Part shown: in pieces, positions 25,176 to 34,721 of the stretch
How the letters are laid out: every line of letters starts with the position of its first letter
How positions within the stretch are numbered: the first letter of the stretch is position 1
Source: a virus
Length of the DNA: 51,957 bases
IMG/VR virus record: IMGVR_UViG_3300022743_000007
Span: 1-51,957 of that record
Reading direction: 5' to 3' (one strand)
The notes under the pieces: model-generated
What the model saw: the letters and a program-made list of their open reading frames with translations, nothing else
Told to the model about the DNA's origin: nothing
Database searches by the model: none
Translations under genes and position numbers: made by a program

Positions 25176-26486
25176 ATGAGTAAGCAACTACGCGAGCTTC
25201 AGGCTCGCAAGACCACGCTGGTCAAAGAGGCGCGAAACCTGACCGACCGGGTCGCCGCCGATAGCCGCGACATGAGCGACGAGGAAGTTGTCGCCTTTGA
25301 TGCACTGCGCACCCGCATCGATGCCACATCTGCAGCCATCGATCGTGAGGCTGCGCTGATTGCAGACGAAGCACGCATCAGTGTGAGCAGCGCCATCGGA
25401 CCGATAGTCACAGACAACCGGGAAGACGATCCCAAACGCGGCTTTGGCTCCTTGGGTGAATTCATGCAGTCGGTGTACCAGGCCGACAAACCCGGCAAGT
25501 CGATTGATGGACGTCTGCTGCTCGGCGGCTTGGGTGGTATGAGTGCCGCAGCTCCTGCCAACTTCAGCAACGAGGCCGCAGGCCAGGACGGCGGCTTTCT
25601 GGTTCCGCCCCAGTTCTCGCAAGAGATTTTCAAGCTGTCCTTGGGCGAGGATTCGCTGCTGCCGCTTACCGACAACGTCGAGATCAGTGGCAACAGCATG
25701 GCATTCCCCAAAGATGAGACTACGCCTTGGGGCACCAACGGTATCCGTGCTTACTGGCAAGGTGAGGCAGCATCAGCCATCGCCACCAAGCCGGTGCTGG
25801 GGCTGGCCACGCTGCGCCTGAAGAAGCTGATGGCACTGGTTCCCACTACGGATGAGTTGCTGGACGATGCCAACGCGCTGACCACCTACCTGCCGCAGAA
25901 GGTCGCGCTGTCCATCCGCTGGAAAGCCAACGAATCGATCCTGTTCGGGGCCGGCAACGGCATTCCAGTTGGCTGCATGAACGCCGGGGCGATTGTGACG
26001 GTGGCCAAGGAATCTGGCCAGGCCACGCAAACCCTGGTGCCGCAGAACCTGGCCAAGATGATCGCGCGGCTGCCTCCCGGCTCTTTCACCAACGCCGTCT
26101 GGATCGTCAACAACGATGTACTGCCGGCACTCTTCACGCTGAGCTTGGGTAACTTCCCGATTTATCTTCCCACGGGCTTGTCGGTGGGCGGGATGCAAGT
26201 GTCGCCCTACGGCACGCTGCTGGGTCGCCCGGTGTTCGTATCGCAACACGCCAACACCTTCTCAAGCCAAGGGGACGTGCTGCTGGTCGATTTGTCGTAC
26301 TACCAAACCATCACCAAGGCCGGTGGCCTGCAAACCGCGACCTCGATGCATCTGTATTTTGATGCGGATCTGACGGCGTTTCGGACCACCTTCCGCATGG
26401 ATGGTCAATCCAAGATCGCCAATCCGATCGCGCCAGCCAAGGGCAGCAACTCGCTGTCGCCCTATATCCAGCTCGGCGCACGCTAA
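25176..26486 (+). CDS. Major capsid protein (HK97 fold)
   Basis: A 436-aa protein. An N-terminal helical scaffold (about 1-100, RELQARKTTLVKEARNLTDR) precedes the HK97 fold, with typical DGGFLVPPQFSQEI, LVPTTDELLDDA and GTLLGRPVFVSQHA. The leading helices should be removed by the S49 protease. A clear GGAG site lies before the ATG. Confidence 0.95.
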   Translation: MSKQLRELQARKTTLVKEARNLTDRVAADSRDMSDEEVVAFDALRTRIDATSAAIDREAALIADEARISVSSAIGPIVTDNREDDPKRGFGSLGEFMQSVYQADKPGKSIDGRLLLGGLGGMSAAAPANFSNEAAGQDGGFLVPPQFSQEIFKLSLGEDSLLPLTDNVEISGNSMAFPKDETTPWGTNGIRAYWQGEAASAIATKPVLGLATLRLKKLMALVPTTDELLDDANALTTYLPQKVALSIRWKANESILFGAGNGIPVGCMNAGAIVTVAKESGQATQTLVPQNLAKMIARLPPGSFTNAVWIVNNDVLPALFTLSLGNFPIYLPTGLSVGGMQVSPYGTLLGRPVFVSQHANTFSSQGDVLLVDLSYYQTITKAGGLQTATSMHLYFDADLTAFRTTFRMDGQSKIANPIAPAKGSNSLSPYIQLGAR

Positions 26487-26560
26487 CCGCAAGGCGGGAC
26501 ATCTCAGTCACATGAGTGTCCCGCAATCCAAATCGATTTCATTTCATTCAGGAGATTTCC

Positions 26561-27007
26561 ATGTTCCCCAACGCAAAGGGCAGCGAAGAGCTGTCGATTC
26601 TCGCCACCATCGATCCGGCCAGCCAGGCCGCCGGCACGGTGACGACGGGCTGGGTGTCCGTCACCAATTTTCATGCGCTACTCGCTGTAGTGGAAACCGG
26701 CGTACTTGGTGCATCCGCCACGCTGGATGCCAAGTTTCAGCAAGCGCAGGACAACATCGGCACCGGCGCCAAGGACGTGACCAGCAAAGCAATCGTCCAG
26801 ATCGTCAAAGCGACGGGCGACAACAAGCAGGCGCTGATCAACCTCAAACCAGAGGATGTCGATAACGCCAACGGTTTCGCCTTCGTGCGTTTGTCGCTGA
26901 CCGTCGGTGTGGCGGCCAGCATCGTGGCGGGCAAGTTGCTCGGTATGAACCCCCGATACGCCACGGCTGACGCGTTCAACCAAGCGGCTGTCGTTCAGAT
27001 TATTTAG
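26561..27007 (+). CDS. Phage head-associated protein, unknown, 148 aa
   Basis: The ATG at 26561 follows CAGGAGATTTCC. VTNFHALLAVVETGVLG and GTGAKDVTSKAIVQIVKATG suggest a beta-rich structural protein. It lies directly after the capsid gene, where decoration or stabilising proteins occur. No specific family is recognised. Confidence 0.78.
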   Translation: MFPNAKGSEELSILATIDPASQAAGTVTTGWVSVTNFHALLAVVETGVLGASATLDAKFQQAQDNIGTGAKDVTSKAIVQIVKATGDNKQALINLKPEDVDNANGFAFVRLSLTVGVAASIVAGKLLGMNPRYATADAFNQAAVVQII

Positions 27008-27015
27008 GGGGGCGT

Positions 27016-27225
27016 ATGAGCACGCGCATTCTTTTCAATCTGGACTTCAATGCGGTTGATGGCGGAGGTAACAGCTTCGTCAAATATCGCGCCGGGGAGA
27101 GCTACGAGGTGACAGAGGAAACAACTCGCCTTGTGGCATCTGGTATCGCCGAACCGGTTGCTGTGCCGGAAAGTCCTGCACCTGCGGACAAACCAGCAGT
27201 GGCGACGACTGCGGCCAGCGAGTAA
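27016..27225 (+). CDS. Small structural-region protein, 69 aa
   Basis: A short acidic protein whose tail is rich in Pro, Ala and Glu (PVAVPESPAPADKPAVA). It starts 8 bp after the preceding gene with a GGGGGG-type site. Perhaps a head or neck accessory protein; function unknown. Confidence 0.68.
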   Translation: MSTRILFNLDFNAVDGGGNSFVKYRAGESYEVTEETTRLVASGIAEPVAVPESPAPADKPAVATTAASE

Positions 27226-27228
27226 GCG

Positions 27229-27849
27229 ATGCCCTTGCAACTGATCAATCCACCTGCCGAGGAGCCCGTCTCGCTGGCTGAGGCCAAACTCCACGTGCGG
27301 GTGGATATCAATGACGACGATGCGTTGATTACCGCGCTGATTTCAGCCGCGCGCCAAGCGGCTGAATCGCTGACGGGCCGGCAGATCGTCACAGCACGCT
27401 GGAAGCTCGTATTGGACAGTTTCCCCGGACCTTCTCTGAAGGGGGTGCCGGCAGGCCAATCGTTCACGATCCCTGGTCACGCTATCTTGATCCCGAAATG
27501 CCCGGTCCAGTCGGTGGTCGCTATCCAGTATCTGGATATGGCCAGCAACTTACAGACGATGCCGCCGACCGACTATGTGGTCGATGTCGCCTGCGAACCG
27601 GCGCGCCTGACACCGGTCTTTGGCAAGATTTGGCCGATTTCACTGCCGCAAATTGGCGCGGTGTGGATCACTTTTGACGCGGGTTACGGTTCTGCTGCCA
27701 GCGCTCCCGAAGGGCTCAAGAGTTGGATCAAGTTGCGCGTAGATAGTCTGTATTCCCACCGGGGTGAGACGGCTGTGGTTAAAGGCAAGCTGGAACGCTT
27801 GCCGTTTATCGATGGGCTGCTTGATCCTTATCGGGTGGTGCTGGCGTGA
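27229..27849 (+). CDS. Head-tail connector protein (gp6-like)
   Basis: A 206-aa protein. VSLAEAKLHVRVDINDDDALI at the start is the hallmark of gp6-like connector proteins that close the portal ring. It starts 3 bp after the preceding gene and overlaps the next by 4 nt. Confidence 0.88.
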   Translation: MPLQLINPPAEEPVSLAEAKLHVRVDINDDDALITALISAARQAAESLTGRQIVTARWKLVLDSFPGPSLKGVPAGQSFTIPGHAILIPKCPVQSVVAIQYLDMASNLQTMPPTDYVVDVACEPARLTPVFGKIWPISLPQIGAVWITFDAGYGSAASAPEGLKSWIKLRVDSLYSHRGETAVVKGKLERLPFIDGLLDPYRVVLA

Positions 27850-28208
27850 GCGGCTTGATTGCGTGGCCGGATTCTGGCGAGTTGGTACGACGTATCACGC
27901 TGCGACTCTGGAGCGATGTACCGAATGTCGCATTCGGCCTCGATCAGGCTTTCGATCCCGGCATTCAACGTTGGGCAAAAGTCGAGCCTGCTCTGGGAGT
28001 CTCGATCCGAGCCAACATGCAGACCGGAGAAGTGCCAACCCATATGTTTTGGGTGCGTTACACGCCGGGCACCAGGCCCGAAGAGATCACTGCCAGTCAT
28101 GTCATCGAATGGAATGGTCGCCGCTTTCGGGTCATGGATGCCATCAATATTGAAGACGGCCAGCGTTTTACCCGCATCACCACCAAAGAACTCGGAGCGA
28201 TCAGCTGA
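27846..28208 (+). CDS. Head-closure (head-tail adaptor) protein
   Basis: A 120-aa protein starting with GTG (GTGA overlap). WAKVEPALG and FWVRYTPGTRPEEITASHVI, then WNGRRFRVMDA, match SPP1 gp16-like head-tail adaptors. It is placed correctly after the connector. Confidence 0.86.
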   Translation: MSGLIAWPDSGELVRRITLRLWSDVPNVAFGLDQAFDPGIQRWAKVEPALGVSIRANMQTGEVPTHMFWVRYTPGTRPEEITASHVIEWNGRRFRVMDAINIEDGQRFTRITTKELGAIS

Positions 28209-28642
28209 TGGAACGAGAAACCCAAAGCACCAACCTGGGTGGCATTTCAGTCCATGCGACGCTCGAAGGTCACTCGCGCATCGACTTTGATAAACGTGCA
28301 ATCAAGAAGACATTGCGCAAGGCAGGCGGTGACATCCGTAAGGCCGCGCGCCGCCTCGTGGCACGCAGAGCCACCTCAAGCCCGGGAGACTTTCCCGGTC
28401 GGGACACTGGTGCACTGCTGCGCTCGATCAAACTGAAAATGTCCAGTGGCGGCTTCTGGGCAAAGGTCGAACCGCAAAAAACACCGGAAATGAAATCCTT
28501 CTATCCGGCGTTCCTGTTTTACGGTACGAAGCGCGGAGTCGCCAAACGCGGCAATTACATGATCGCCGCGCTCGATGCCCAGCGAGAAAACGTGCGTGGT
28601 CAGATTCGTGACGCCCTCAAACATTCGTTGGTTCCCAGGTAG
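28208..28642 (+). CDS. HK97 gp10-like neck protein
   Basis: A 144-aa basic protein. KKTLRKAGGDIRKAARRLV and the FPGRDTGALLRSI and FYPAFLFYGTKRG segments fit the gp10-like/minor tail families that sit at the head-tail interface. It begins inside the preceding stop (TGATG). Confidence 0.8.
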   Translation: MERETQSTNLGGISVHATLEGHSRIDFDKRAIKKTLRKAGGDIRKAARRLVARRATSSPGDFPGRDTGALLRSIKLKMSSGGFWAKVEPQKTPEMKSFYPAFLFYGTKRGVAKRGNYMIAALDAQRENVRGQIRDALKHSLVPR

Positions 28643-28644
28643 TC

Positions 28645-29232
28645 ATGCAACTCGAACCAATCATTTCAGCACTGCGAACTCGCTGCCCGAGTTTTGGTAA
28701 TCGCATCGCCGGTGCCGCACAGTTCAAGCTGCTTCCAGAAAACGCAGCACTCGCCGTTCCCTGTGCCTTCGTCATCCCGCTGGATGACAGCCCGCAGGAA
28801 TCCCGTGCGCAGAACAGTGTTCGCCAAGCGCTGACAGACAGTTTTGCAGTCGTCGTGGCGGTGAGCAACGTGGCAGACGAGAAGGGACAGATCGGTGCGC
28901 AGAGTATTCACTCGCTGCGCGCGGAAGTTTGGGCCGCGTTGCTCGGCTGGCGGCCCGATTTGCGTTACGACGGGATCAACTATGAGGGTGGGCATCTGCT
29001 CAGCCTAGACCGAGCGCGGCTCTGGTACCAGTTTGAATTTGGTGCGCTGATGGAAATTGAGCCGAGTGATGGCTATCAGGAAACAGAACTTGCCACCTTG
29101 CCACATTTTGATGGCGGCACGATCAATGTCGACGTCATCGATCCGATGGCCGATCCGAACGTGCAGTACCCCGGACCGGATCAGCGAATCGAGGCCAAGT
29201 TGGTGATTCCGAAGTCCGGAAACCTGCCGTAG
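28645..29232 (+). CDS. Phage tail terminator protein (Mu gp37-like)
   Basis: A 195-aa protein. LRAEVWAALLGWRPDLRYDG and YQFEFGALME, with an N-terminal helix, match tail terminators that cap the sheath and tube in Mu-type phages. It is the last gene before a terminator and the tail block. Confidence 0.84.
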   Translation: MQLEPIISALRTRCPSFGNRIAGAAQFKLLPENAALAVPCAFVIPLDDSPQESRAQNSVRQALTDSFAVVVAVSNVADEKGQIGAQSIHSLRAEVWAALLGWRPDLRYDGINYEGGHLLSLDRARLWYQFEFGALMEIEPSDGYQETELATLPHFDGGTINVDVIDPMADPNVQYPGPDQRIEAKLVIPKSGNLP

Positions 29233-29257
29233 CCCACTGCTGAGTCACCTTTATCCG

Positions 29258-29282
29258 ACCCGCCCGTGTGGCGGGTTTTTTA
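29258..29282 (+). terminator. Terminator between neck and tail operons
   Basis: ACCCGCC (29258-29264) and GGCGGGT (29270-29276) with a 5-nt loop, followed by a T run. It lies 26 bp after the tail terminator stop and separates the head/neck and tail units. Confidence 0.8.
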
Positions 29283-29301
29283 CGTTAACAGGAGTTATCC
29301 C

Positions 29302-29469
29302 ATGTTCGTCAAACCCGTCGAAAACCGCCAAGTGCCTGATCCGGTTCGCGGCGACACCTTGCCGCCGGAAGGCCGCGATGTTGAGCCGATCCAATACTGG
29401 CAGCGCCGCCTCGTCGATGGTGACGTGGTCGAAGCCGCCCCGGAACCCATCAAGAAAACCAAGGAGTAA
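29302..29469 (+). CDS. DUF2635 protein (Mu gp38-like)
   Basis: A 55-aa protein. FVKPVENRQVPDPVRGD and LPPEGRDVEPIQYWQRRL match DUF2635, a small gene that always precedes the sheath in Mu-like tails. An AGGAG site lies before the ATG at 29302. Confidence 0.88.
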   Translation: MFVKPVENRQVPDPVRGDTLPPEGRDVEPIQYWQRRLVDGDVVEAAPEPIKKTKE

Positions 29470-29472
29470 ATC

Positions 29473-30981
29473 ATGGCCGTATCATTCAACTACATCCCGG
29501 CCAATGTTCGCGTGCCGCTGTTCTATGCGGAAATGGACAATAGCCAGGCTGGCTACTTCACCCAGAACAAGCGCTCGCTGCTGGTCGGTCAGAAGCTTGC
29601 TACGGGCACGGCGGTGGTCAATACGCCCTATCTGGTGAGTACGACCGATGCAGCAAAAACGCTGTTCGGTACCGGATCGATGCTGGCTCGCATGCATGCG
29701 CTCTATCGACTGCAGGACAGTTTTGGTGAGGTCTGGTGTATTGCCGTCGCCGATGCCGGCGCAGGCGTGCAAGCTACCGGCACAATCACCATCACCGGGC
29801 CGGCCACGGCTGCCGGTGCGATCAACCTCTACATTGGTGGCCAGAAAGTCTCGGTCGCCGTGGGGGCTTCCGATGCTGCCAATACCATCGCCACTGCGAT
29901 CAACACGGCGATCAATGCCGCTACCGATCTGCCGGTGACCAGCACCGTTACCACCAACGTGGTGACGCTGACCTGCCGCTGGAAGGGGGCCACCGGCAAC
30001 GACATCACGATCCTCGACAGCTTCCGTGGATTCGCTGGTGGTGAAACCATCCCGGCAGGTGTTTCCCTGGCTTATTCCGGTAGCGGTCTGCTGGCCAGCG
30101 GTGCCACCAACCCGACGTTGCCAGGCAACGTGATTACGGCGATGGGCGATGACGAGTACGACTACGTCATCCACCCGTACACCGACAGCACCAGCCTCGA
30201 TGCCTTCCAGACCGAATACAACGACTCAGTCGGTCGCTGGGCATGGTCGCGTCAGGTCTATGGTCATGTCTACACCGCCCTGCGCGGCACGCTCAGTGCA
30301 CTGACTACGGCCGGCGCGTTACGCAATGACCCACACCACACGATCGCCGGTATCGATGTCGATTGCCCGAGTCCGAGCTGGGAGTATGCTGCTGCCTATG
30401 GCGGTGCGAATGCCCTGGGTCTCAACGTTGATGTGGCGCGCCCGACCCAGACCCTGCCGCTCACCGGCATTCTGGTCCCGCGAGCCGGCAAGCGCTTCCT
30501 GCTGACCGAACGCCAGTCGCTGCTCAACTACGGCGTCGCTACCAGCTTCGTTTCGGGCGGTCTGCTGCGTGTCGAGCGGGCAATCACGACGTACCAGAAA
30601 AACACCTGGGGTCAGGCGGATCCGAGCTACCTGGACAGCGAAACACTGCACCAACTGACCGAGATCACCCGTCGCCTGCGCAACCGCATCACTCAGAAGT
30701 ACCCGCGCCACAAGCTGGCCAACGACGGTACCCGCTTCGGTGCTGGTCAGGCCATCGTCACGCCGAGCGTCATTCGCGGCGAAATCATGGCCGAGTACTC
30801 GGACATGGAGGAAGTCGGCCTGGTCGAAAACGCCAAGCTCTTCGCCAAGTACCTGATCGTCGAGCGCGATTCGACCAATCCGAACCGCGTGAATGTGCTG
30901 CTGCCGCCTGACCTGGTCAATCAGCTGCGCATCTTCGCGCTGCTCAACCAGTTCCGCCTGCAGTACGGCGCCAACGCTTAA
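29473..30981 (+). CDS. Tail sheath protein (Mu gpL-like)
   Basis: A 502-aa contractile sheath subunit. It starts with FNYIPANVRVPLFYAEMDNS and has the C-terminal subtilisin-like sheath core (LTGILVPRAGKRFLLTERQS and the NRITQKYPRHKLANDG region). The presence of a sheath shows this phage is a myovirus. Confidence 0.95.
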   Translation: MAVSFNYIPANVRVPLFYAEMDNSQAGYFTQNKRSLLVGQKLATGTAVVNTPYLVSTTDAAKTLFGTGSMLARMHALYRLQDSFGEVWCIAVADAGAGVQATGTITITGPATAAGAINLYIGGQKVSVAVGASDAANTIATAINTAINAATDLPVTSTVTTNVVTLTCRWKGATGNDITILDSFRGFAGGETIPAGVSLAYSGSGLLASGATNPTLPGNVITAMGDDEYDYVIHPYTDSTSLDAFQTEYNDSVGRWAWSRQVYGHVYTALRGTLSALTTAGALRNDPHHTIAGIDVDCPSPSWEYAAAYGGANALGLNVDVARPTQTLPLTGILVPRAGKRFLLTERQSLLNYGVATSFVSGGLLRVERAITTYQKNTWGQADPSYLDSETLHQLTEITRRLRNRITQKYPRHKLANDGTRFGAGQAIVTPSVIRGEIMAEYSDMEEVGLVENAKLFAKYLIVERDSTNPNRVNVLLPPDLVNQLRIFALLNQFRLQYGANA

Positions 30982-31034
30982 CCCCCGGTGAGGCTGCTTG
31001 ATCAAGCGCCTCACTAAGTAGAAAGGAAACGATC

Positions 31035-31394
31035 ATGGCAAAACGTGTTGCCGGTATTTGCTACATCAAGGTCGACGGCGAGCAGCTCGAGGTATCGGGT
31101 GGCGTCGAAGCGCCGATTGTCGAACTCAAGCGCGAAACCGTCATGGGCCTGTCCGGTCCTGCAGGTCTCAAGGAAACCGCGCTTGAGCCTTACATCAAGG
31201 TGACGGCCATCTTCATGCCCGGCTTTCCCATGGATACGCTGCGCACCAACACCGAAATGACGGTCACCGCCGAAATGGCCAACGGCAAGGTCTATACCCT
31301 GTCCGGCGCCTTCGTGAAGGGTGAGCCGAGCGCCAAGGGCGAAGACGGGACCGTCGAGCTGGAATTCGGCGGCAAGCGGGGGCAGTGGCAATGA
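31035..31394 (+). CDS. Tail tube protein (Mu-type)
   Basis: A 119-aa protein with KRVAGICYIKVDGEQLEVSGG at the start and TVMGLSGPAG and KVTAIFMPG segments, matching Mu gpM-like inner tubes. A good AAAGGA site precedes the ATG. It overlaps the tail assembly gene as ATGA. Confidence 0.92.
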   Translation: MAKRVAGICYIKVDGEQLEVSGGVEAPIVELKRETVMGLSGPAGLKETALEPYIKVTAIFMPGFPMDTLRTNTEMTVTAEMANGKVYTLSGAFVKGEPSAKGEDGTVELEFGGKRGQWQ

Positions 31395-31699
31395 GCGCCG
31401 TCATCCCGCTTTCCAAGCCGATCAAGGCGCACGGCGACGAAGTTTCGGAAATCTCGCTGCGCGAACCCACCACCAAGGACATCATCGAGCTGGGTCTGCC
31501 CACACTCATTATCCCGGGCGCCGATGGGCAAAGCACGGGTGTCGAGATCCGGCAGCCGGTGGTCGCACGCTACATCTGCCGTCTGGCGGCGATCCCCATG
31601 GGTAGCGTCGAGTCGCTGGCCGTGAAGGACTTCTCCCTTTGTACCGCAGCGGTGATGGGTTTTTTCGGCTCGGGCGATGGCGAAGCGCCGACGACATAA
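31391..31699 (+). CDS. Tail assembly chaperone (Mu gp41-like), 0-frame product
   Basis: A 102-aa protein: PLSKPIKAHGDEVSEISLRE, then KDIIELGLP, the gp41-like/tail assembly pattern. Near its C-terminus the codons GGT TTT TTC form the slippery heptamer TTTTTTC (31660-31666). A -1 shift there would fuse residues 1-91 to the downstream frame ending at 31842. Mu, P2 and lambda all use such a fusion to guide the tape measure protein. Confidence 0.9.
   Translation: MSAVIPLSKPIKAHGDEVSEISLREPTTKDIIELGLPTLIIPGADGQSTGVEIRQPVVARYICRLAAIPMGSVESLAVKDFSLCTAAVMGFFGSGDGEAPTT
31660..31666 (+). promoter_or_regulatory. Predicted -1 ribosomal frameshift site
   Basis: T TTT TTC in the 0 frame (codons GGT TTT TTC) is a canonical X XXY YYZ slippery sequence. 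A -1 shift leads straight into an open frame running to 31842, whose product resembles GpE-like proteins. P2 gene E uses the almost identical TTTTTTG. Confidence 0.85.
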
Positions 31700-31842
31700 C
31701 TGACCGCGTTTTCGAGGTCGCCTACTTCTGGCGGGTGAGTCCCGCCGAAATCATGGCCCTGTCGCTCGATGAGTTCAGTCTCTACGAGCGGCAGGCCGAA
31801 CGCCTGGCAGAGCAGCTGCAGGCGCAACACCAACCGGAGTAA
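31667..31842 (+). CDS. GpE-like tail protein, -1 frame extension
   Basis: The part after the slippery site reads LGRWRSADDITDRVFEVAYF, then WRVSPAEIMALSLDEFSLYER and a QAERLAEQLQAQ tail, a GpE-family pattern. It has only a poor TTG start of its own (31639), so it is probably made only as the C-terminus of the frameshift fusion (31391-31842). It ends 3 bp before the tape measure gene. Confidence 0.85.
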
Positions 31843-31845
31843 ATC

Positions 31846-33501
31846 ATGGCCGATAACTGGCAACTCAAGGCGGTGCTCTCTGCCGTCGACCAGATGTCGC
31901 CGGTCCTGAAAAGCGTCAGCAACGTCGCCAAGACGACCCGCAAGTACCTGTCGGATGTTGCTGGTGCGGCCAGTGGGCTGACCAGCAAGGTCGGCCTGCC
32001 GCTGACGGCGCTCTCCGGGATCCTTGGTGGATTTTCTGCGGTGGCGATCAAAAATGCCGTGGTCGGCTTCACCGACATGGGTGAGGCGCTCTACAAGTCG
32101 AGTCTGCGCACCGGCATGAGCGTCGAGCAACTGCAACGCATGAAATACGTCGCAGAACAGTCTGGCGTGCCGATTGAGGCGCTCGAGGGTGGCATTGGCA
32201 AACTCAACCGGAATATCGGCATGGCTGCTGCCGGGAAGAGCAAAGACCTAGCTGCGCTGATGCAGAAGCTAGGGATTTCGACGCGCGATGCCAACGGTCA
32301 GCTGAAGTCGGGCATCGATATCCTGCCGCAATTGTCGGATGCCTTTGTCCGCAACAAGAACCCAGTGGTTCAGGCCCGCATGGGCATGGCCCTGTTCGGC
32401 AAGAGCTGGCAGGAAATGGTGCCGCTTCTGATGGAAGGTGCAGACGGCATCAATTCAAGCCTCGATCGCTTCAAGCGATTGAAGGGCGTGATGAATCTAG
32501 ACGATCTCAAGGGCGCCAAGGAACTCGGCGACAAGTTCAAGGACTTGGAATTCGTTACCAAGGGCTTCCAGAACACCATCGCCAAGGAGCTGGTGCCGGT
32601 CCTCGCTCCGCTGATCGAGTATATCGTCCAGTGGGCCGCAGCAAACCGAAAGGTGATGTCGACCGGCGTGAAGGAATTTGTCCGCGACCTGGTTGCAGGG
32701 ATGCGCCAAGTTGATTGGAGTGCAGTGATAGAAGGGGCCAAGAACTTTGCCCGATCACTCGGCACTCTGGTGGATTGGATCGGCGGGGCGAGAAACGCAC
32801 TGATCCTGTTGGCGGTCGTGATGAATGCCCAGACGATCATGGCGATCGCCGGTCTGATCGGTGCCCTTGGGCGTGCTGGAATTGCGTTCCTGATTATGGC
32901 CGCAAATGCGTACATCGCCGGCAATGCCTCGCTGCTTTCCCTGATGCGCATCGCTGCGGTGGCGCTCTTCACGGCAGGTCCGATTGGTGTGCTGGGCGCC
33001 GCCTTTACTTGGTTGGCGGGCATTGCTGCCGGGGCCAGCGGTCTGATCAGTGGGGCCATGGGTGCGGTCAGTCTTGCCATCCGTGGCATTGGTGCCACGC
33101 TGATGGCCAATCCGCTCGGCATCATTCTCGCCCTGGCGACGGCGGCGTATCTGATCTACCAGAATTGGGACACGCTCAAGGCTTGGTTCTCCAGCTTTTT
33201 CGACTGGATCGGTGAAAAGTTCCAGAAGGTGGTCGGCTGGGCGGTTGATCTGGCGCACTCCGTCGGCAGTTTTTTCGGGGGTGACAGCTCGGCTCGAGCG
33301 GCAACGAACGCCGGATCCGCACTCAATGGCGAGCGTCAGTCACTGGTTGGCCCGGCCAGCCAGGTGAAAGCCTCCGGCCAGATTGAGGTCAGTTTCAAGG
33401 ATGCGCCGCAAGGCATGCGTGTCGAGCAGGCGAAGGTCGGCGGCGACGTGCCGATCAACACCAATGTGGGCTATCGCTCCTACGCAACGGGAATGCCGTA
33501 A
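31846..33501 (+). CDS. Tail tape measure protein
   Basis: A 551-aa protein with an N-terminal SVSNVAKTTRKYLSDV region, hydrophobic stretches (about 305-420) and a Gly/Ala-rich middle, typical of tape measure proteins that set tail length. At about 1.5 angstrom per residue this suggests a short contractile tail near 80 nm, a rough estimate. It lies after the frameshift gene and before the circularisation protein. Confidence 0.9.
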   Translation: MADNWQLKAVLSAVDQMSPVLKSVSNVAKTTRKYLSDVAGAASGLTSKVGLPLTALSGILGGFSAVAIKNAVVGFTDMGEALYKSSLRTGMSVEQLQRMKYVAEQSGVPIEALEGGIGKLNRNIGMAAAGKSKDLAALMQKLGISTRDANGQLKSGIDILPQLSDAFVRNKNPVVQARMGMALFGKSWQEMVPLLMEGADGINSSLDRFKRLKGVMNLDDLKGAKELGDKFKDLEFVTKGFQNTIAKELVPVLAPLIEYIVQWAAANRKVMSTGVKEFVRDLVAGMRQVDWSAVIEGAKNFARSLGTLVDWIGGARNALILLAVVMNAQTIMAIAGLIGALGRAGIAFLIMAANAYIAGNASLLSLMRIAAVALFTAGPIGVLGAAFTWLAGIAAGASGLISGAMGAVSLAIRGIGATLMANPLGIILALATAAYLIYQNWDTLKAWFSSFFDWIGEKFQKVVGWAVDLAHSVGSFFGGDSSARAATNAGSALNGERQSLVGPASQVKASGQIEVSFKDAPQGMRVEQAKVGGDVPINTNVGYRSYATGMP

Positions 33502-34721
33502 TGGCAGAGAAAAAGAAACTCTCCGACAACCTGCGCCCGGCCAGTTTTCGGGGCGTTCTGTTTCAGGTGGAAACTACCGAACTGGCCGCAGGGCGTCGCA
33601 CGCAGTTGCACGAGTACCCGCAGCGCGACAAACCCTATGTCGAAGATCTAGGGCGTGCGGCACGGGACCTGAACTTTGCCGGCTTTGTGGTCGGTGACGA
33701 TTACATTGATCAGGCCAACGCGCTGTTGGGAGCCCTCGAGGAACCCGGGCCGGGTACGCTGATCCATCCGTGGTTCGGTACGCTGACGGTCAGCATCAAG
33801 GATACGGCGCGGGTTTCGTTTGACGCCGCGCTCGGGCAGGCTCGGTTCTCCATGTCGTTTGTGGAATCCGGTGAGCTTGAATTTCCGTCGTCGGAAACAT
33901 CGACGCAGGCTGCCTCGCGCATTGCTGCATCCGATCTTGAAAAAGCATCGGTCGAGTCTTTTGCAGATCGGTTCTCGATCAAGGGATTTCAGGATTTTGT
34001 TGCGGCAGCCGCGAACGGCAATTTGGGCGACATGTTGGGCATCGTTTCCGCGAGCGAAATCGGCAAGGTGCTCGGGTACGCCAATAGCCTGGCCAACACC
34101 GTGTCGACTGCGATTGCTCTGGTGTCGAATCCAAGCTCGCTCGGCTGGAAAATCATGGGCGCCTTCGGCCTATCCGGTCTGGCCACCACGGTGGCGGCGT
34201 GGAGCAACATCGTCCGCTCGCTGTCTCGGGTTGGCTCGAGCAGCAAGATCGATGCACCTGGTGTGCCGGTGGTTTATACGCCGTCGCGTCAGCAAGCCTA
34301 CGTCAATGCCTGCGCCGTCAATGCGCTTGGCCGGCAGGCCTTGATCGCCCAAGCGGTCGGCGCATCCAGCCTGGTCGGCACTACCGTCGATTCGTCAGCC
34401 AAGCCGGTGATCAGTTACACGGACATGGTCGCTGTGCGCAATGAGTTGATCGCGGTTATCGACCGGGAGTCGCTCACCGCGTCCGATCAAGTCTATGCCG
34501 CGCTGATGAAAGTCCGCGCCGCTGTCTGGAATGACCTGACGACGCGTGCCAGGGAGAGCGCCCGCCTGACCACGCTGACGCCGAATGAAGTGATGCCAGC
34601 CCTGGTGCTGGCCTACGACTACTACGAGGATGCCTCGCGCGACACCGATATCGTGGCGCGCAACGGCATCCGTCATCCCGGCTTCGTGCCGGTGCTGCCG
34701 ATCAAGGTTTTGACGCGATGA
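33501..34721 (+). CDS. DNA circularisation/baseplate protein (Mu gp43-like)
   Basis: A 406-aa protein. FRGVLFQVETTELAAGRRTQLHEYPQ is the DNA_circ_N signature, split here by short loops, followed by the YVEDLGRAARDLNFAGF region. It is the Mu gpN-type protein joining the tail tube to the baseplate. It starts 1 nt inside the tape measure stop. Confidence 0.92.
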   Translation: MAEKKKLSDNLRPASFRGVLFQVETTELAAGRRTQLHEYPQRDKPYVEDLGRAARDLNFAGFVVGDDYIDQANALLGALEEPGPGTLIHPWFGTLTVSIKDTARVSFDAALGQARFSMSFVESGELEFPSSETSTQAASRIAASDLEKASVESFADRFSIKGFQDFVAAAANGNLGDMLGIVSASEIGKVLGYANSLANTVSTAIALVSNPSSLGWKIMGAFGLSGLATTVAAWSNIVRSLSRVGSSSKIDAPGVPVVYTPSRQQAYVNACAVNALGRQALIAQAVGASSLVGTTVDSSAKPVISYTDMVAVRNELIAVIDRESLTASDQVYAALMKVRAAVWNDLTTRARESARLTTLTPNEVMPALVLAYDYYEDASRDTDIVARNGIRHPGFVPVLPIKVLTR

